From contig JARNMJ010000051.1 of NCBI GenBank assembly GCA_029432795.1, positions 1 to 32,826 on the forward strand: a stretch of DNA of 32,826 bases, in the 5' to 3' direction. This DNA comes from Pontiellaceae bacterium B12219 (GTDB taxonomy: Bacteria; Verrucomicrobiota; Kiritimatiellia; Kiritimatiellales; Pontiellaceae). The first letter of the stretch is position 1, and every line of letters starts with the position of its first letter. Under the pieces are notes generated by a model, which saw only the letters and a program-made list of their open reading frames with translations, made no database searches and had not been told where the DNA came from. The position numbers and the translations under genes were made by a program. Below are positions 19,105 through 25,535 of the stretch, one piece after another.

Positions 19105-20121
19105 ATGCCAAGGAAACCAAGAGTCGAATTCGAGGGTGCCATCTACCATATAATGAGCCGAGGGAATCACCAGGAGGCGATTTATAGGGACGATAAGGAC
19201 TGCGAGACATTTTTAGATGCGCTGGATGAGGCGTGTGGACGCACAGGATGGGGGATACACGCCTTTATTCTTATGGGAAATCACTACCATCTGCTGCTGG
19301 AGACCCCGGAGCCAAATCTGGTGGCAGGTATGAAATGGTTGCAGGGGACGTATACGCAGCGGTTTAACAGTAGGCATAAGCTGTGGGGGCATTTGCTTCA
19401 GGGGCGCTATAAGGCTCTGTTGGTTGATGGATCGGGCGGGGACTATTTTTTGACGGTGAGTAATTATATCCATTTGAACCCGGCACGAGTGAAGGGCTTT
19501 GATCCACATAAAGCCAAGTTGTCCGATTTCAGATGGAGCAGTTTTCCGATGTATAGCCGTCCGACAAAGAGGCCGGAATGGCTTTGTGTAGATCGTACAT
19601 TGGGATGTCTGGGGCTTGAGGATACTAAGTCGGGTCGGCGTAAGTTTCGGGACTATTTAAATGATCGGGCGCGTGAGGTTGGCGAAAATGATAGTCCTAA
19701 GGATTTTGATGCTAATTGGGCCAACATCCGGCGCGGTTGGTGTTTGGGTACTGATCAGTTTAAGGCGGATATGCTTGAGAGGATTGATGAGCTTTCGGGG
19801 AAGCGGGAATCATTTTCAGGTCGTGAAGTGAAGCTGCATGATGAGCGGCAGGCTGAGGATTTCTTTCAACAAGGGCTTGTTATTCTGGGAATAGATGAAG
19901 CCTCTTTGTTGGCTATGCCTAAAGGATCGGATGAGAAGGCGCTGCTGGCCTGGTTGATTCGCAGACATACGGTGGTTTCCAATATCTGGATTGCTGACAG
20001 GTTGAAAATGGGGCGGGCGGATTGTTTATCGCGTTACCCGAAAAGAATTGATGAAACGGAAGACAAAGCGTTAGCGAAAATGCGGGAAGAGCTGCGAATT
20101 ATTACTATATTACGGGACTGA
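19105..20121 (+). CDS. REP-associated tyrosine transposase (Y1_Tnp / IS200-like)
   Basis: An HUH-type single-strand DNA transposase. The HUH motif is GNHYHLLLE (H60, H62), and the catalytic-tyrosine region is SNYIHLNPARVKG (Y121). The opening, PRVEFEGAIYHIMSRGN, is the standard N-terminus of this family. The C-terminal part, which RAYTs have beyond plain IS200 enzymes, includes a helix-turn-helix-like stretch (HTVVSNIWIADRLKMGRADC). At 338 aa it is complete and shows no damage. The final residues ILRD and the stop codon are encoded inside the right-hand inverted repeat, so the gene and its target repeat overlap. It may still be active on the GGGGTCAG repeats. Confidence 0.92.
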   Translation: MPRKPRVEFEGAIYHIMSRGNHQEAIYRDDKDCETFLDALDEACGRTGWGIHAFILMGNHYHLLLETPEPNLVAGMKWLQGTYTQRFNSRHKLWGHLLQGRYKALLVDGSGGDYFLTVSNYIHLNPARVKGFDPHKAKLSDFRWSSFPMYSRPTKRPEWLCVDRTLGCLGLEDTKSGRRKFRDYLNDRAREVGENDSPKDFDANWANIRRGWCLGTDQFKADMLERIDELSGKRESFSGREVKLHDERQAEDFFQQGLVILGIDEASLLAMPKGSDEKALLAWLIRRHTVVSNIWIADRLKMGRADCLSRYPKRIDETEDKALAKMREELRIITILRD

Positions 20122-20125
20122 CCCC
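20109..20125 (-). repeat. Inverted copy of GGGGTCAGTCCCGTAAT
   Basis: ATTACGGGACTGACCCC is the exact reverse complement of the 17 bp found at 18994 and 19040, and contains the TGA stop of the transposase gene. Confidence 0.9.
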
Positions 20126-20144
20126 TAAGTGGGTATAAGGAGTC

Positions 20145-21236
20145 ATGATGAAAAAGATGGGTATCATTTTAGGGGTTATTGCATGTGTCGCATTGGTGTT
20201 CATTCTTAAACGGAACAAACTAGCGTCTGTTTCTGAGGAGAAGCCGGATGAGCGTATTGCTTTATTGAACACATCGCGCACGGCGGAGGGACCGGCTCAG
20301 GATTCGATTAAGCCGGATGTTCAAGCGATTACATCTGCCGATGATTCGGTGAAAACTGAACCCAAGGAACTTTCTGATCCCGTTAAGTCATTGTTGTTAC
20401 AGGATGATGTAGAACACAATTATCCGTCGTTGTTAGCTGAAATCAATAAACTCAACTATGCCCTTTCCGGTGCTGATGTTGCCGCTTTGATTGAAATGCT
20501 GGCCTGGCCGAATGATCGTTTTCCGGAAGGCATGCGACCGATTGAGATCAATGCGGTGAAGAATGATGTGCTGGACAAACTGCTGCGGCAGGAAACGTTG
20601 TCGGAGGGTATTGGGATTGCAATGGCAGCGATGGCCGCTGATCCTGGTCAGGATGATGTCTGGCGCGACTACTGCGTGCAGTTTATGGCACCTTTCTATG
20701 AGAGAAAGTCGCAGGTTAATAGGTCGAAAGTCGTAGGTCGTGATGCTGGAGGGGCGATGGCCTCAGCGACTGAAGGCAGTGAGGCCACTGCCGCTCCAAT
20801 TGAGCTGGATGTGATCCGCGAGGCGATGTTCCAGGCATTGGATGAGCGGGACTCTTCCATTGCCGGGACGGCGCTGCTAGGGTTGGAAAATCTTTCCCGT
20901 ACGTACGATGAGTTTGATCGTGAAGTAATTTCTGAAAAAGCGGCGCAGATCGCGTCGGACGAACTGGCGTCAGCAGAGTCCAGAATGACAGCCTTGCGTT
21001 TGTCGGCGCAGATTTTGAACCGTGAAGGAATATCGAATGTTGAAGTGGTGCAGGCAGCAAGGACTCTTGCGCAGACCGGAGATACGGTGCTGTTGCGGTC
21101 GGCGGCGATCGTTACACTCGGCGAAGTGGGAAGCACAGACGATCTGGAATTGCTGGAGTCGTATGTGCTGGCAGACAACAGGCAGATTGCAGGAGCTGCG
21201 AAAATGGCACTGGAAAAGATGTCCGCCCGAAACTGA
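20145..21236 (+). CDS. Membrane-anchored or secreted HEAT-like repeat protein, 363 aa
   Basis: The N-terminal MGIILGVIACVALVFIL is a single transmembrane or signal segment with AAGGAG well placed upstream. The remainder is helical. The C-terminal third has the pattern of HEAT/PBS-lyase repeats (AIVTLGEVGSTDDLELLESYV, then IAGAAKMALEKM), which form protein-interaction surfaces. A low-complexity stretch at about residues 186-212 (RKSQVNRSKVVGRDAG) is encoded by a short DNA repeat and may be an insertion in a loop. The gene starts 23 bp after the transposase stop and is followed 20 bp later by a DUF1573 protein frame, so the two may be cotranscribed. The specific role is unknown. Confidence 0.72.
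   Translation: MMKKMGIILGVIACVALVFILKRNKLASVSEEKPDERIALLNTSRTAEGPAQDSIKPDVQAITSADDSVKTEPKELSDPVKSLLLQDDVEHNYPSLLAEINKLNYALSGADVAALIEMLAWPNDRFPEGMRPIEINAVKNDVLDKLLRQETLSEGIGIAMAAMAADPGQDDVWRDYCVQFMAPFYERKSQVNRSKVVGRDAGGAMASATEGSEATAAPIELDVIREAMFQALDERDSSIAGTALLGLENLSRTYDEFDREVISEKAAQIASDELASAESRMTALRLSAQILNREGISNVEVVQAARTLAQTGDTVLLRSAAIVTLGEVGSTDDLELLESYVLADNRQIAGAAKMALEKMSARN
20705..20738. repeat. In-frame AAAGTCGYAGGT repeat
   Basis: AAAGTCGCAGGT (20705-20716) recurs as AAAGTCGTAGGT (20727-20738), 22 bp later, with a partial AATAGGTCG unit between. It lies inside the HEAT-like gene and encodes SQVNRSKVVGR. I recognise it as one of the short simple repeats dispersed in genomes of this group. 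Confidence 0.5.
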
Positions 21237-21328
21237 GCAATGGGATAGTTGGTAAAATGATTATGGACCGAATGATTCGGTGCGGATGTGTGTTTGCATT
21301 GAGAGAACTCAAAGGAACCATTGTTAAG

Positions 21329-22339
21329 ATGTATTTAAGTAAAAAATCAAATCGTTCATCCCGCGTCGTTCATGCGCGTCTCTGCGTTCCTTCGCGGCTA
21401 AGTCGATTTTCTGTTTTGGTCTTGTGCTTCATGTTCCTCTTTGTGGCGATTTCCTCTATGGCTGCCCCACGTATCGTCTGCGATGCGCCGAAGTATGATT
21501 TCGGTACGGTGATTGGAAAGGATCAGATTACACATGAATTTATCCTGACCAATATCGGTGATGAGCCGGTTCGCATCTCAAACATTAAAAATTGCTGCGG
21601 CACAAAATCGACCGTTGAGCCCATGGAAATTTTTCCAGGGTCCAATGCGGTATGCCAGACAATCTTCACCACGAAAAACCGCTATGGACCGCAGGAAAAG
21701 CAGATTCTGATTGCTTCCAATGATCGGAAGAATCCGTATTTCGAATTGAAGATTACTGGAACCCTGAAGAAAGCCATCGAGGTATTGCCGCGCTATATTC
21801 GCCTTGGGAAGCTTTCTGTCGGGGGAGAAATTGACCAGATCATCACGGCAACCAACCTGTTGGAAGAACCTGTCGTGCTGGAATCGGTGCAGTCAACGGT
21901 TCCGGGCATCGTGGGGGAGATTATTGATCATGTTGATCCCGATCCAGGCAGCTGGACCATTAAGCTGGTCTCAAATGATAAACTGCAGGCAGGAAAATTC
22001 AGCGGACAAATTCGGCTTAACTTTTCAACGGGAGCGGTCTCGGTTCCAATCCTTGGAACGGTGACGTTACCGATTAAGGTGATTCCTGAGCAGATTAAAC
22101 TGTCATTATCGACGGCCGACAAAGCAGTGAAGCGTCTGGTTATGTTAAAGAGCGAGGCTCCCTTCGAGGTGATTTCCGCTGAATTGGATGACGGGAAAGG
22201 TGAGGTGCAGATCAACCGGGTTTCAGATAAGAAATGGACGGTGGAACTGAAGCTGAACCCTTCTGATTTTACGGCATCCTGCCTGCATGTGACAACCACC
22301 TGTTCGGAGCAGGCGGAAGTGCTGGTTCCGATTCTTTAA
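21329..22339 (+). CDS. DUF1573-domain secreted protein
   Basis: DUF1573 proteins are exported immunoglobulin-like-fold proteins of unclear function. The hallmark region is YDFGTVIGKDQITHEFILTN followed by a cysteine cluster (NIKNCCGTKS, then PGSNAVCQTIFTT). Two further Ig-like stretches follow to the end. I chose the ATG at 21329 because AAAGGAAC lies upstream and the reading frame before it has no protein-like character; the same frame is open back to 21257. The signal peptide (VLVLCFMFLFVAISSMAA) has an unusually long basic leader encoded by a dispersed DNA repeat (ARLCVPSRL). It probably pairs functionally with the HEAT-like gene just upstream. Confidence 0.82.
   Translation: MYLSKKSNRSSRVVHARLCVPSRLSRFSVLVLCFMFLFVAISSMAAPRIVCDAPKYDFGTVIGKDQITHEFILTNIGDEPVRISNIKNCCGTKSTVEPMEIFPGSNAVCQTIFTTKNRYGPQEKQILIASNDRKNPYFELKITGTLKKAIEVLPRYIRLGKLSVGGEIDQIITATNLLEEPVVLESVQSTVPGIVGEIIDHVDPDPGSWTIKLVSNDKLQAGKFSGQIRLNFSTGAVSVPILGTVTLPIKVIPEQIKLSLSTADKAVKRLVMLKSEAPFEVISAELDDGKGEVQINRVSDKKWTVELKLNPSDFTASCLHVTTTCSEQAEVLVPIL
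21374..21402. repeat. In-frame CTCTGCGTTCCTTCGCGGC repeat in a signal peptide
   Basis: The sequence around TCTCTGCGTTCCTTCGCGG encodes ARLCVPSRLS in the leader region of the DUF1573 protein. I recognise the pattern as a short interspersed repeat typical of PVC-group genomes; this rests on memory, not on a second copy in this window. Confidence 0.4.
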
Positions 22340-22434
22340 CATCCGCAAAATAATCCTCAATTCAGGCAGTAAAATCCTGCGTCTGCAGGTACGCGCGTAC
22401 AAAAAAGGCTCTTCATAGAATTTTATGGTAGGGG

Positions 22435-22636
22435 CAACGGATTAATAGAAAGCAACGGATGATATTTTGGAGGAACGCCCATTCGCAGGGTTACTTTTTT
22501 GCTGTCCAAAAAATTGATTTCATGAGCTGTGTATGAATGTAACAGGTCTTTCTGCATAGACGTATACCGCTTCTATTAATCCGTTGGCACTTGAGAACAT
22601 GCGCACCGCGATTTGTTGCTCCTGTTAATCCGTTGC
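22435..22636. repeat. CAACGGATTAATAGAA inverted repeat and third copy
   Basis: CAACGGATTAATAGAA (22435-22450) is matched exactly by TTCTATTAATCCGTTG (22571-22586), a 16-bp perfect inverted repeat 120 bp apart. A third partial copy, TTAATCCGTTGC, is at 22625-22636, and GCAACGGAT occurs again at 22452. Inverted ends around about 120 bp with no gene suggest a MITE-like unit (22435-22586) or decayed repeats of one family. Confidence 0.65.
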
Positions 22637-22739
22637 AAATAAATTTTCGGAGCACGAAAAAGAGGCTCGTGAAACTAGAAGCTTCATCACAAAAAATGTG
22701 CGAGGGCCAAAAAAGCTAAACCTTAATGTGCAGTAGGTG

Positions 22740-22810
22740 AACCACGAACCACACGAATAAGAGAATGCCGGTGGTTACCCTCTTTCGTGTATTTGGTGTT
22801 TTTCGTGGTT
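22740..22810. repeat. Nested inverted repeat AACCACGAA / TTCGTGGTT
   Basis: AACCACGAA (22740-22748) pairs with TTCGTGGTT (22802-22810). Inside it, ACACGAA (22751-22757) pairs with TTCGTGT (22784-22790). The whole 71 bp would fold into a two-tier hairpin. This is the form of a dispersed palindromic repeat; no T tract marks it as a terminator. Confidence 0.6.
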
Positions 22811-22894
22811 ATAAATCTATTCAGCTTGATTTGATAATACGGCACGGTTCGTTCTGTTTTGAGTTTTTCCAAGGTTTGGATTGATCCGGCGGGT

Positions 22895-22923
22895 TTAAAT
22901 CCGTAAATAGGTACGCCTATACT
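22895..22923 (+). promoter_or_regulatory. Promoter and candidate operator of the Rrf2-FprA operon
   Basis: TATACT (22918-22923) is a good -10 box with a weak TTAAAT 17 bp upstream. The palindrome ATAGG-TACG-CCTAT (22907-22920) covers the spacer and first half of the -10 box, where a repressor would block polymerase. Because the first gene encodes an Rrf2 regulator, autoregulation through this site is the natural inference. Ribosome site AAAAGGAAC precedes the ATG at 22944. Confidence 0.5.
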
Positions 22924-22943
22924 TGTTAAAGTAAAAAGGAACT

Positions 22944-23372
22944 ATGGCTGATATTATTAAAATTTCCGATGCCACCGCACTGGCGCTGCACTCCATGGTG
23001 CATTTGGCGACGGTGGAGAGCGGGCAGTCGACGACTGGAGAGATTGCGGAAGTGTTTGACGTTTCGCGGCATCATCTGGCGAAGGTGCATCAGCGTTTGG
23101 CCAAAGCAGGGTTGCTGATAACCATCCGGGGCCCATCGGGTGGCGTTATACTGGGAAAACCGGCAGAAGAGATTACGCTGCTGGATGTGTATGAGGAAAT
23201 GGAGGGTTCCATGCATTGCAAACCCTGTTTATTCGGGAAGAACGTGTGTCCTCGCACCGACTGTGTTTTGGGGGTGCTGCTGCCGGGGCTGGCTCGGCAG
23301 GTGCGGGATTATTTTAACTCAACCACGCTGGCCGATCTGGCGAGTGAATCGAACTGGGGGAATGAGGGATAG
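22944..23372 (+). CDS. Rrf2-family regulator with four-cysteine cluster
   Basis: A 142-residue Rrf2 winged-helix regulator. The recognition region is STTGEIAEVFDVSRHHLAKV (29-48), followed by the wing RGPSGGVILGKP. In Rrf2 sensors such as IscR and NsrR three Cys in the loop after the wing bind an Fe-S cluster. Here the loop has four, C92, C95, C102 and C107 (HCKPCLFGKNVCPRTDCVLG), spaced C-X2-C-X6-C-X4-C, so an Fe-S or metal site is likely but not of the classic spacing. The gene ends immediately before the ATG of the flavodiiron gene with no gap, so it probably regulates oxygen or NO defence in the same transcript. Confidence 0.9.
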   Translation: MADIIKISDATALALHSMVHLATVESGQSTTGEIAEVFDVSRHHLAKVHQRLAKAGLLITIRGPSGGVILGKPAEEITLLDVYEEMEGSMHCKPCLFGKNVCPRTDCVLGVLLPGLARQVRDYFNSTTLADLASESNWGNEG

Positions 23373-24563
23373 ATGAATACAGAACTTAAAGAAGGCATTA
23401 ACTGGGTTGGCTACATCGACTGGACAGTACGTGATTTTCACGGCTATAAAACCGATAGTGGTTCCACCTATAACGCATATCTAATTGAAGACGAAAAGTG
23501 CGCGGTGATCGATGCGGTGAAGGCGCCGTATGCCGAGCGGCTGATTGACCGAATCAAAGCCCGTGTTGAATTGGAAAAAATCGACTATGTGGTTTGTAAT
23601 CACGCCGAACCCGATCACTCCGGCGGACTTCCCGCGCTGATGAAGGTTTGTACCAATGCGGTGCTGGTTTGCAATGCCAAGTGTAAAAGTGCGTTGGAAA
23701 AACACTACGATACATCCTCGTGGGCGTGGAAAATTGTCGACGATGGCGATTCTATTTCGCTTGGAAAACGGACGCTTTCATTCCTCAATACCCCGATGGT
23801 GCATTGGCCGGAATCGATGTTCACCTATGTTCCGGAAGATAAGCTGCTCTTTTCGATGGATGCATTCGGACAGCATTTTGCCACTGCATTCCGTTTCGAC
23901 GATGAAGAACCGTTGGATGTGATTTTGCAGGAAGCGAAGGCCTACTATGCCAATATTGTGATGCTCTATGGCCGTCCGATTTCCCAGACGCTGGAAAAAG
24001 CCGCTGAGCTTGAAATTGAGATGATTGCTCCGAGCCACGGCGTTATCTGGCGCAGCCATTTGAAAGAGGTTTTTGAAGCCTATAAAAAATGGGTGGTCTG
24101 CAAGCCGACTCCGAAGGTTATCGTGCTCTACGCCACGATGTGGCAGGCCACCGAACATATGGCAGAGGCTATTCTGGAAGGGGTGCAGGAATGCGATGTC
24201 GAGGCGCGTTTTTATAATGTGGATACTACACACCCGACCAATATTGCTACGGAAGTGCTCGATTGCGCGGCTATCGCCATTGGTTCGTCCACACTGAATA
24301 ATTCGTTGATGCCGAAGATGGCCGGCGTGCTGTGTTATCTCGGCGGACTGCGCCCAACCAATAAACAGGGCTTTGCGTTCGGCTCGTATGGCTGGAGTAA
24401 ACGCGGCGGTGCTTCTGAGGTGGAGGATCGCATGAAAGACATGAAAATCGAAATCACCCGGGAGCCGATTCGTTCGCAATATGTACCGACGCCCGAATTG
24501 TTGGAAGAATGTCGTGAAGCCGGCCGAAAAATGGGTAAATATGCTGAGCAATTCAAAGATTAA
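23373..24563 (+). CDS. fprA: FprA-type flavodiiron protein (O2/NO reductase)
   Basis: An A-type flavoprotein that reduces O2 to water, or NO to N2O, in the cytoplasm of anaerobes. The N-terminal metallo-beta-lactamase-like domain has every diiron ligand position: H77-x-E79-x-D81-H82 in NHAEPDHSGG, H144 in VHWPES, D163 in SMDAFG and H222 in PSHGVIW. The C-terminal flavodoxin domain opens VIVLYATMWQATEHMAEAI, the FMN phosphate loop, and contains GSYGWSKRG. The 396 residues are normal. It has no fused rubredoxin, and separate rubredoxin genes follow, which would supply electrons. It is translated directly after the Rrf2 gene. Confidence 0.95.
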   Translation: MNTELKEGINWVGYIDWTVRDFHGYKTDSGSTYNAYLIEDEKCAVIDAVKAPYAERLIDRIKARVELEKIDYVVCNHAEPDHSGGLPALMKVCTNAVLVCNAKCKSALEKHYDTSSWAWKIVDDGDSISLGKRTLSFLNTPMVHWPESMFTYVPEDKLLFSMDAFGQHFATAFRFDDEEPLDVILQEAKAYYANIVMLYGRPISQTLEKAAELEIEMIAPSHGVIWRSHLKEVFEAYKKWVVCKPTPKVIVLYATMWQATEHMAEAILEGVQECDVEARFYNVDTTHPTNIATEVLDCAAIAIGSSTLNNSLMPKMAGVLCYLGGLRPTNKQGFAFGSYGWSKRGGASEVEDRMKDMKIEITREPIRSQYVPTPELLEECREAGRKMGKYAEQFKD

Positions 24564-24574
24564 AGGAGTTCAGT

Positions 24575-24685
24575 ATGAAATGGGTCTGCACCGTTTGCGG
24601 TCATGTACATGAAGGCGAAGAAGCACCGGACACGTGTCCGCTCTGCCATGTTCCGAAAGAAATGTTTAAAAAAGTAGAAGACTAA
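24575..24685 (+). CDS. Rubredoxin-type iron-binding peptide, 36 aa
   Basis: MKWVCTVCGHVHEGEEAPDT and the following CPLCHVPKEMF place two knuckles at C5/C8 and C21/C24, the Fe(SCys)4 arrangement of the C-terminal domain of rubrerythrin, here as a free peptide. The ribosome site AAAGGAG is well placed and the gap to fprA is 11 bp, so it is in the operon. It probably carries electrons to FprA. At 36 residues it is much shorter than true rubredoxin. Confidence 0.88.
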   Translation: MKWVCTVCGHVHEGEEAPDTCPLCHVPKEMFKKVED

Positions 24686-24782
24686 AGCGCAGGCATATTA
24701 AACAGTTGTCCGCTTGGTTTCTGTGCCTCCGGCAAAGCGGGGGGTGAAGAATAGGACATTATTAAGCTGGCTCATTCCCTGT

Positions 24783-24823
24783 AAGGCCGAAAATTCTACT
24801 CAGAATGACCTTGCGGCCTTTTT
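24783..24823 (+). terminator. Two-tier hairpin terminator after the fprA operon
   Basis: AAGGCCG (24783-24789) pairs with CGGCCTT (24814-24820), with an inner ATTCT/AGAAT stem, followed by TTT. It sits between the small rubredoxin-type gene and rubredoxin, so the latter may be expressed by partial read-through or its own promoter. Confidence 0.65.
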
Positions 24824-24871
24824 AAAAGATGGGAATGATCCAACGCGATTTTGAACCAAGGAGTGTAGCAC

Positions 24872-25036
24872 ATGAAAAAATATATCTGTGATGTTTGCGG
24901 CTGGATCTATGATCCGGAAATCGGCGATCCCGACAGTGGAATTGCGCCGGGTACTCAGTTTGAGGATATTCCCGACGATTGGGAATGCCCGGAATGCGGC
25001 GTTGGAAAAGATGACTTTTCCGTGATCGAAGTCTAA
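24872..25036 (+). CDS. Rubredoxin
   Basis: A standard 54-residue rubredoxin: [20 protein letters not shown] with C6 and C9, then [13 protein letters not shown] with C39 and C42, binding a single iron. The conserved aromatic residues Y4, W11 and W37 are present. The ribosome site AAGGAG precedes ATG by 11 bases. It is the likely electron donor to the flavodiiron protein. Confidence 0.96.
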   Translation: MKKYICDVCGWIYDPEIGDPDSGIAPGTQFEDIPDDWECPECGVGKDDFSVIEV

Positions 25037-25056
25037 AGGACTTCCTGCCGAATCAA

Positions 25057-25088
25057 AAACCGTCCTGCGAAAGCCGGGCGGTTTTTTT
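25057..25088 (+). terminator. Intrinsic terminator after rubredoxin
   Basis: AAACCGTCC and GGGCGGTTT form a stem with one G-T wobble around a TGCGAAAGCC loop, followed by a run of T. It begins 21 bp after the stop. Confidence 0.85.
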
Positions 25089-25118
25089 CTTGAACAGACC
25101 TATGGCAATCTGGTCACT

Positions 25119-25469
25119 ATGCGCGTGATGAAGGTATTCAAGAACATCCTGTTGACGATTGCGTTGTTGCTTGTGGCCATGCCCTGCACGCATGCCTTCG
25201 GCCACCAGCATGCTTCAGCCGGTTCAGAATACACTGAGCAGATTTCTGCCGTTCATACCTGTGCCTGTCATTCCTGCGATGAGAAAACCATTTGCACCGA
25301 GCCGCTCGAAAGTCCGCAGGATTTAACCCTTTCTGCGGCACCCGCCGTATTCAAAACGGCAGCACGGCCCCTTTTTGTTCTCAATCAATGCCGCCCTGAA
25401 TTCCGGCCGGCGTTTCTTTCGGTTCCCGGCATACTGGCCGGGCTCAAGACCGTCCAGCTTCTGATTTGA
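25119..25469 (+). CDS. Small periplasmic His/Cys-rich protein, 116 aa
   Basis: The N-terminus MKVFKNILLTIALLLVAMPC is a signal peptide; ATG at 25119 and at 25128 are both possible starts and neither has a clear ribosome site. The mature part begins HAFGHQHASA and has a compact cluster H46, C48, C50, H51, C53, C59 (VHTCACHSCDEKTIC), followed by a Pro-rich tail with no further Cys cluster. I recognise no family. Its place directly before a heavy-metal efflux operon makes metal binding in the periplasm a reasonable guess. Confidence 0.7.
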   Translation: MRVMKVFKNILLTIALLLVAMPCTHAFGHQHASAGSEYTEQISAVHTCACHSCDEKTICTEPLESPQDLTLSAAPAVFKTAARPLFVLNQCRPEFRPAFLSVPGILAGLKTVQLLI

Positions 25470-25472
25470 TTT

Positions 25473-25513
25473 TTCCAAGGTCTGGAATCCGCAGTGGATT
25501 TCAAGCATTGGAA
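25473..25513. repeat. Two TTCCAA-N3-TTGGAA-type palindromes before cusC-like gene
   Basis: TTCCAAGGTCTGGAA (25473-25487) and the imperfect TTTCAAGCATTGGAA (25499-25513) lie 11 bp apart in the 66-bp gap between the His/Cys-rich gene and the outer-membrane channel gene. Two copies in one leader are suggestive of a paired operator or a BIME-like repeat pair. Confidence 0.55.
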
Positions 25514-25535
25514 AATTTAAATTCAGGAGTATGAA

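Larger units (their letters stand above)
18959..20125 (+). mobile_element. REP-associated tyrosine transposase (RAYT) element
   Basis: One transposase gene lies between GGGGTCAGTCCCGTAAT on the left (two copies) and its reverse complement on the right. The outer ends, near 18959 and at 20125, give a unit of about 1.15 kb. RAYTs recognise hairpins of this kind and are thought to spread them. I see no target-site duplication, as expected for the HUH single-strand mechanism. Confidence 0.75.
22340..22894. other. Repeat-rich gene-free region
   Basis: About 600 bp separate the DUF1573 gene from the Rrf2 gene, with no credible coding frame. The region contains three copies of the CAACGGATTAA family (22435, 22571, 22621), a nested inverted repeat at 22740-22810, and a TTCCAAGGTTTGGAT palindrome at 22867. 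It appears to be a landing zone for dispersed repeats; no terminator for the upstream gene stands out. Confidence 0.65.
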
